From: Methylobacterium sp.
GTDB lineage: Bacteria > Pseudomonadota > Alphaproteobacteria > Rhizobiales > Beijerinckiaceae
NCBI GenBank assembly: GCA_020253445.1
Contig: JADCBP010000005.1
Location: 434,001 to 498,000, forward strand
Direction of reading: 5' to 3'
DNA length: 64,000 nt
Shown here: positions 63,939 through 64,000 of the stretch, one piece after another
Layout: each line of letters starts with the position of its first letter
How positions within the stretch are numbered: position 1 is the first letter of the stretch
Program-made: the position numbers and the translations under genes
Notes under the pieces: model-generated
Databases searched by the model: none
The model's input: the letters and a program-made list of their open reading frames with translations, nothing else
What the model was told of the DNA's origin: nothing

Positions 63939-64000
63939 GATGTTAGCGGAAGAGTTCAGCCGGTTCGCCGGTTGACGCCGAAGGAGCAACCGCCCCGGAA

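Overview
This 64 kb window is GC-rich chromosomal DNA of an alphaproteobacterium, most likely a member of the Hyphomicrobiales (Rhizobiales). The pointers are the TIGR02186/TauE gene pair, a PodJ-like polar Sel1-repeat protein, a rhizobial-type flagellin, a candidate CtrA box and a short intergenic repeat of a type I recall from this order. Genes are tightly packed and usually start behind a clear Shine-Dalgarno sequence. Many neighbours overlap by ATGA, GTGA or TGATG. I see no rRNA, tRNA, CRISPR array, transposase or phage module.

Layout. 1-7000: a left-edge TIGR02186 protein with a TauE exporter, a large PodJ-like Sel1 protein, a small unknown protein and a flagellin with its terminator. 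7061-12366: a three-gene fatty-acid beta-oxidation operon (acyl-CoA dehydrogenase, thiolase, FadJ-like). 12424-27701: an exopolysaccharide locus with a frameshifted acyltransferase, a secondary SGNH/Ig-like protein, a LapG-type cysteine protease, a PPP phosphatase, a nucleotide-sugar epimerase, an O-antigen ligase/Wzy, a Wza-type lipoprotein, three glycosyltransferases, a Wzx flippase, a pectate-lyase-like beta-helix protein and a small secreted protein. 27702-28131 holds the decayed remnant of a response-regulator gene. 28132-29424 is a cystathionine gamma-synthase-family enzyme.

29685-36003 is an oxidative pentose (xylose-type) module: a ROK repressor divergent from XylF, XylH, a single-domain XylG, a sugar dehydrogenase and a lactonase, with an operator-like inverted repeat abutting the promoter. 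36031-45992 carries three D-amino-acid-oxidase-like flavoenzymes, an SDR and a complete peptide-type ABC importer; the substrate is unknown.

46139-60085 is the most interesting part: a benzoate/catechol regulon. One minus-strand operon reads catB-catC-catA-benA-benB-benC-benD-BKACE and ends at an intrinsic terminator. Behind it lies a Liv-type ABC importer operon, livK-H-M-G-F-pcaD. Divergent from catB is a LysR regulator of the CatR/BenM type. The same 38-bp element, with the ATAC-N7-GTAT box of BenM/CatM-type regulators, occurs in the catB-lysR gap and again upstream of livK, which ties uptake to catabolism. Benzoate can be followed to 3-oxoadipate using genes in the window. The usual next genes (pcaIJ, pcaF) are absent here, and a beta-keto-acid cleavage enzyme (BKACE) closes the operon instead, suggesting direct cleavage of 3-oxoadipate to succinyl-CoA plus acetoacetate. 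60123-63903 is a tripartite tricarboxylate transporter (TctC, TctA, TctB) divergent from a MarR regulator, with a palindromic operator candidate between them.
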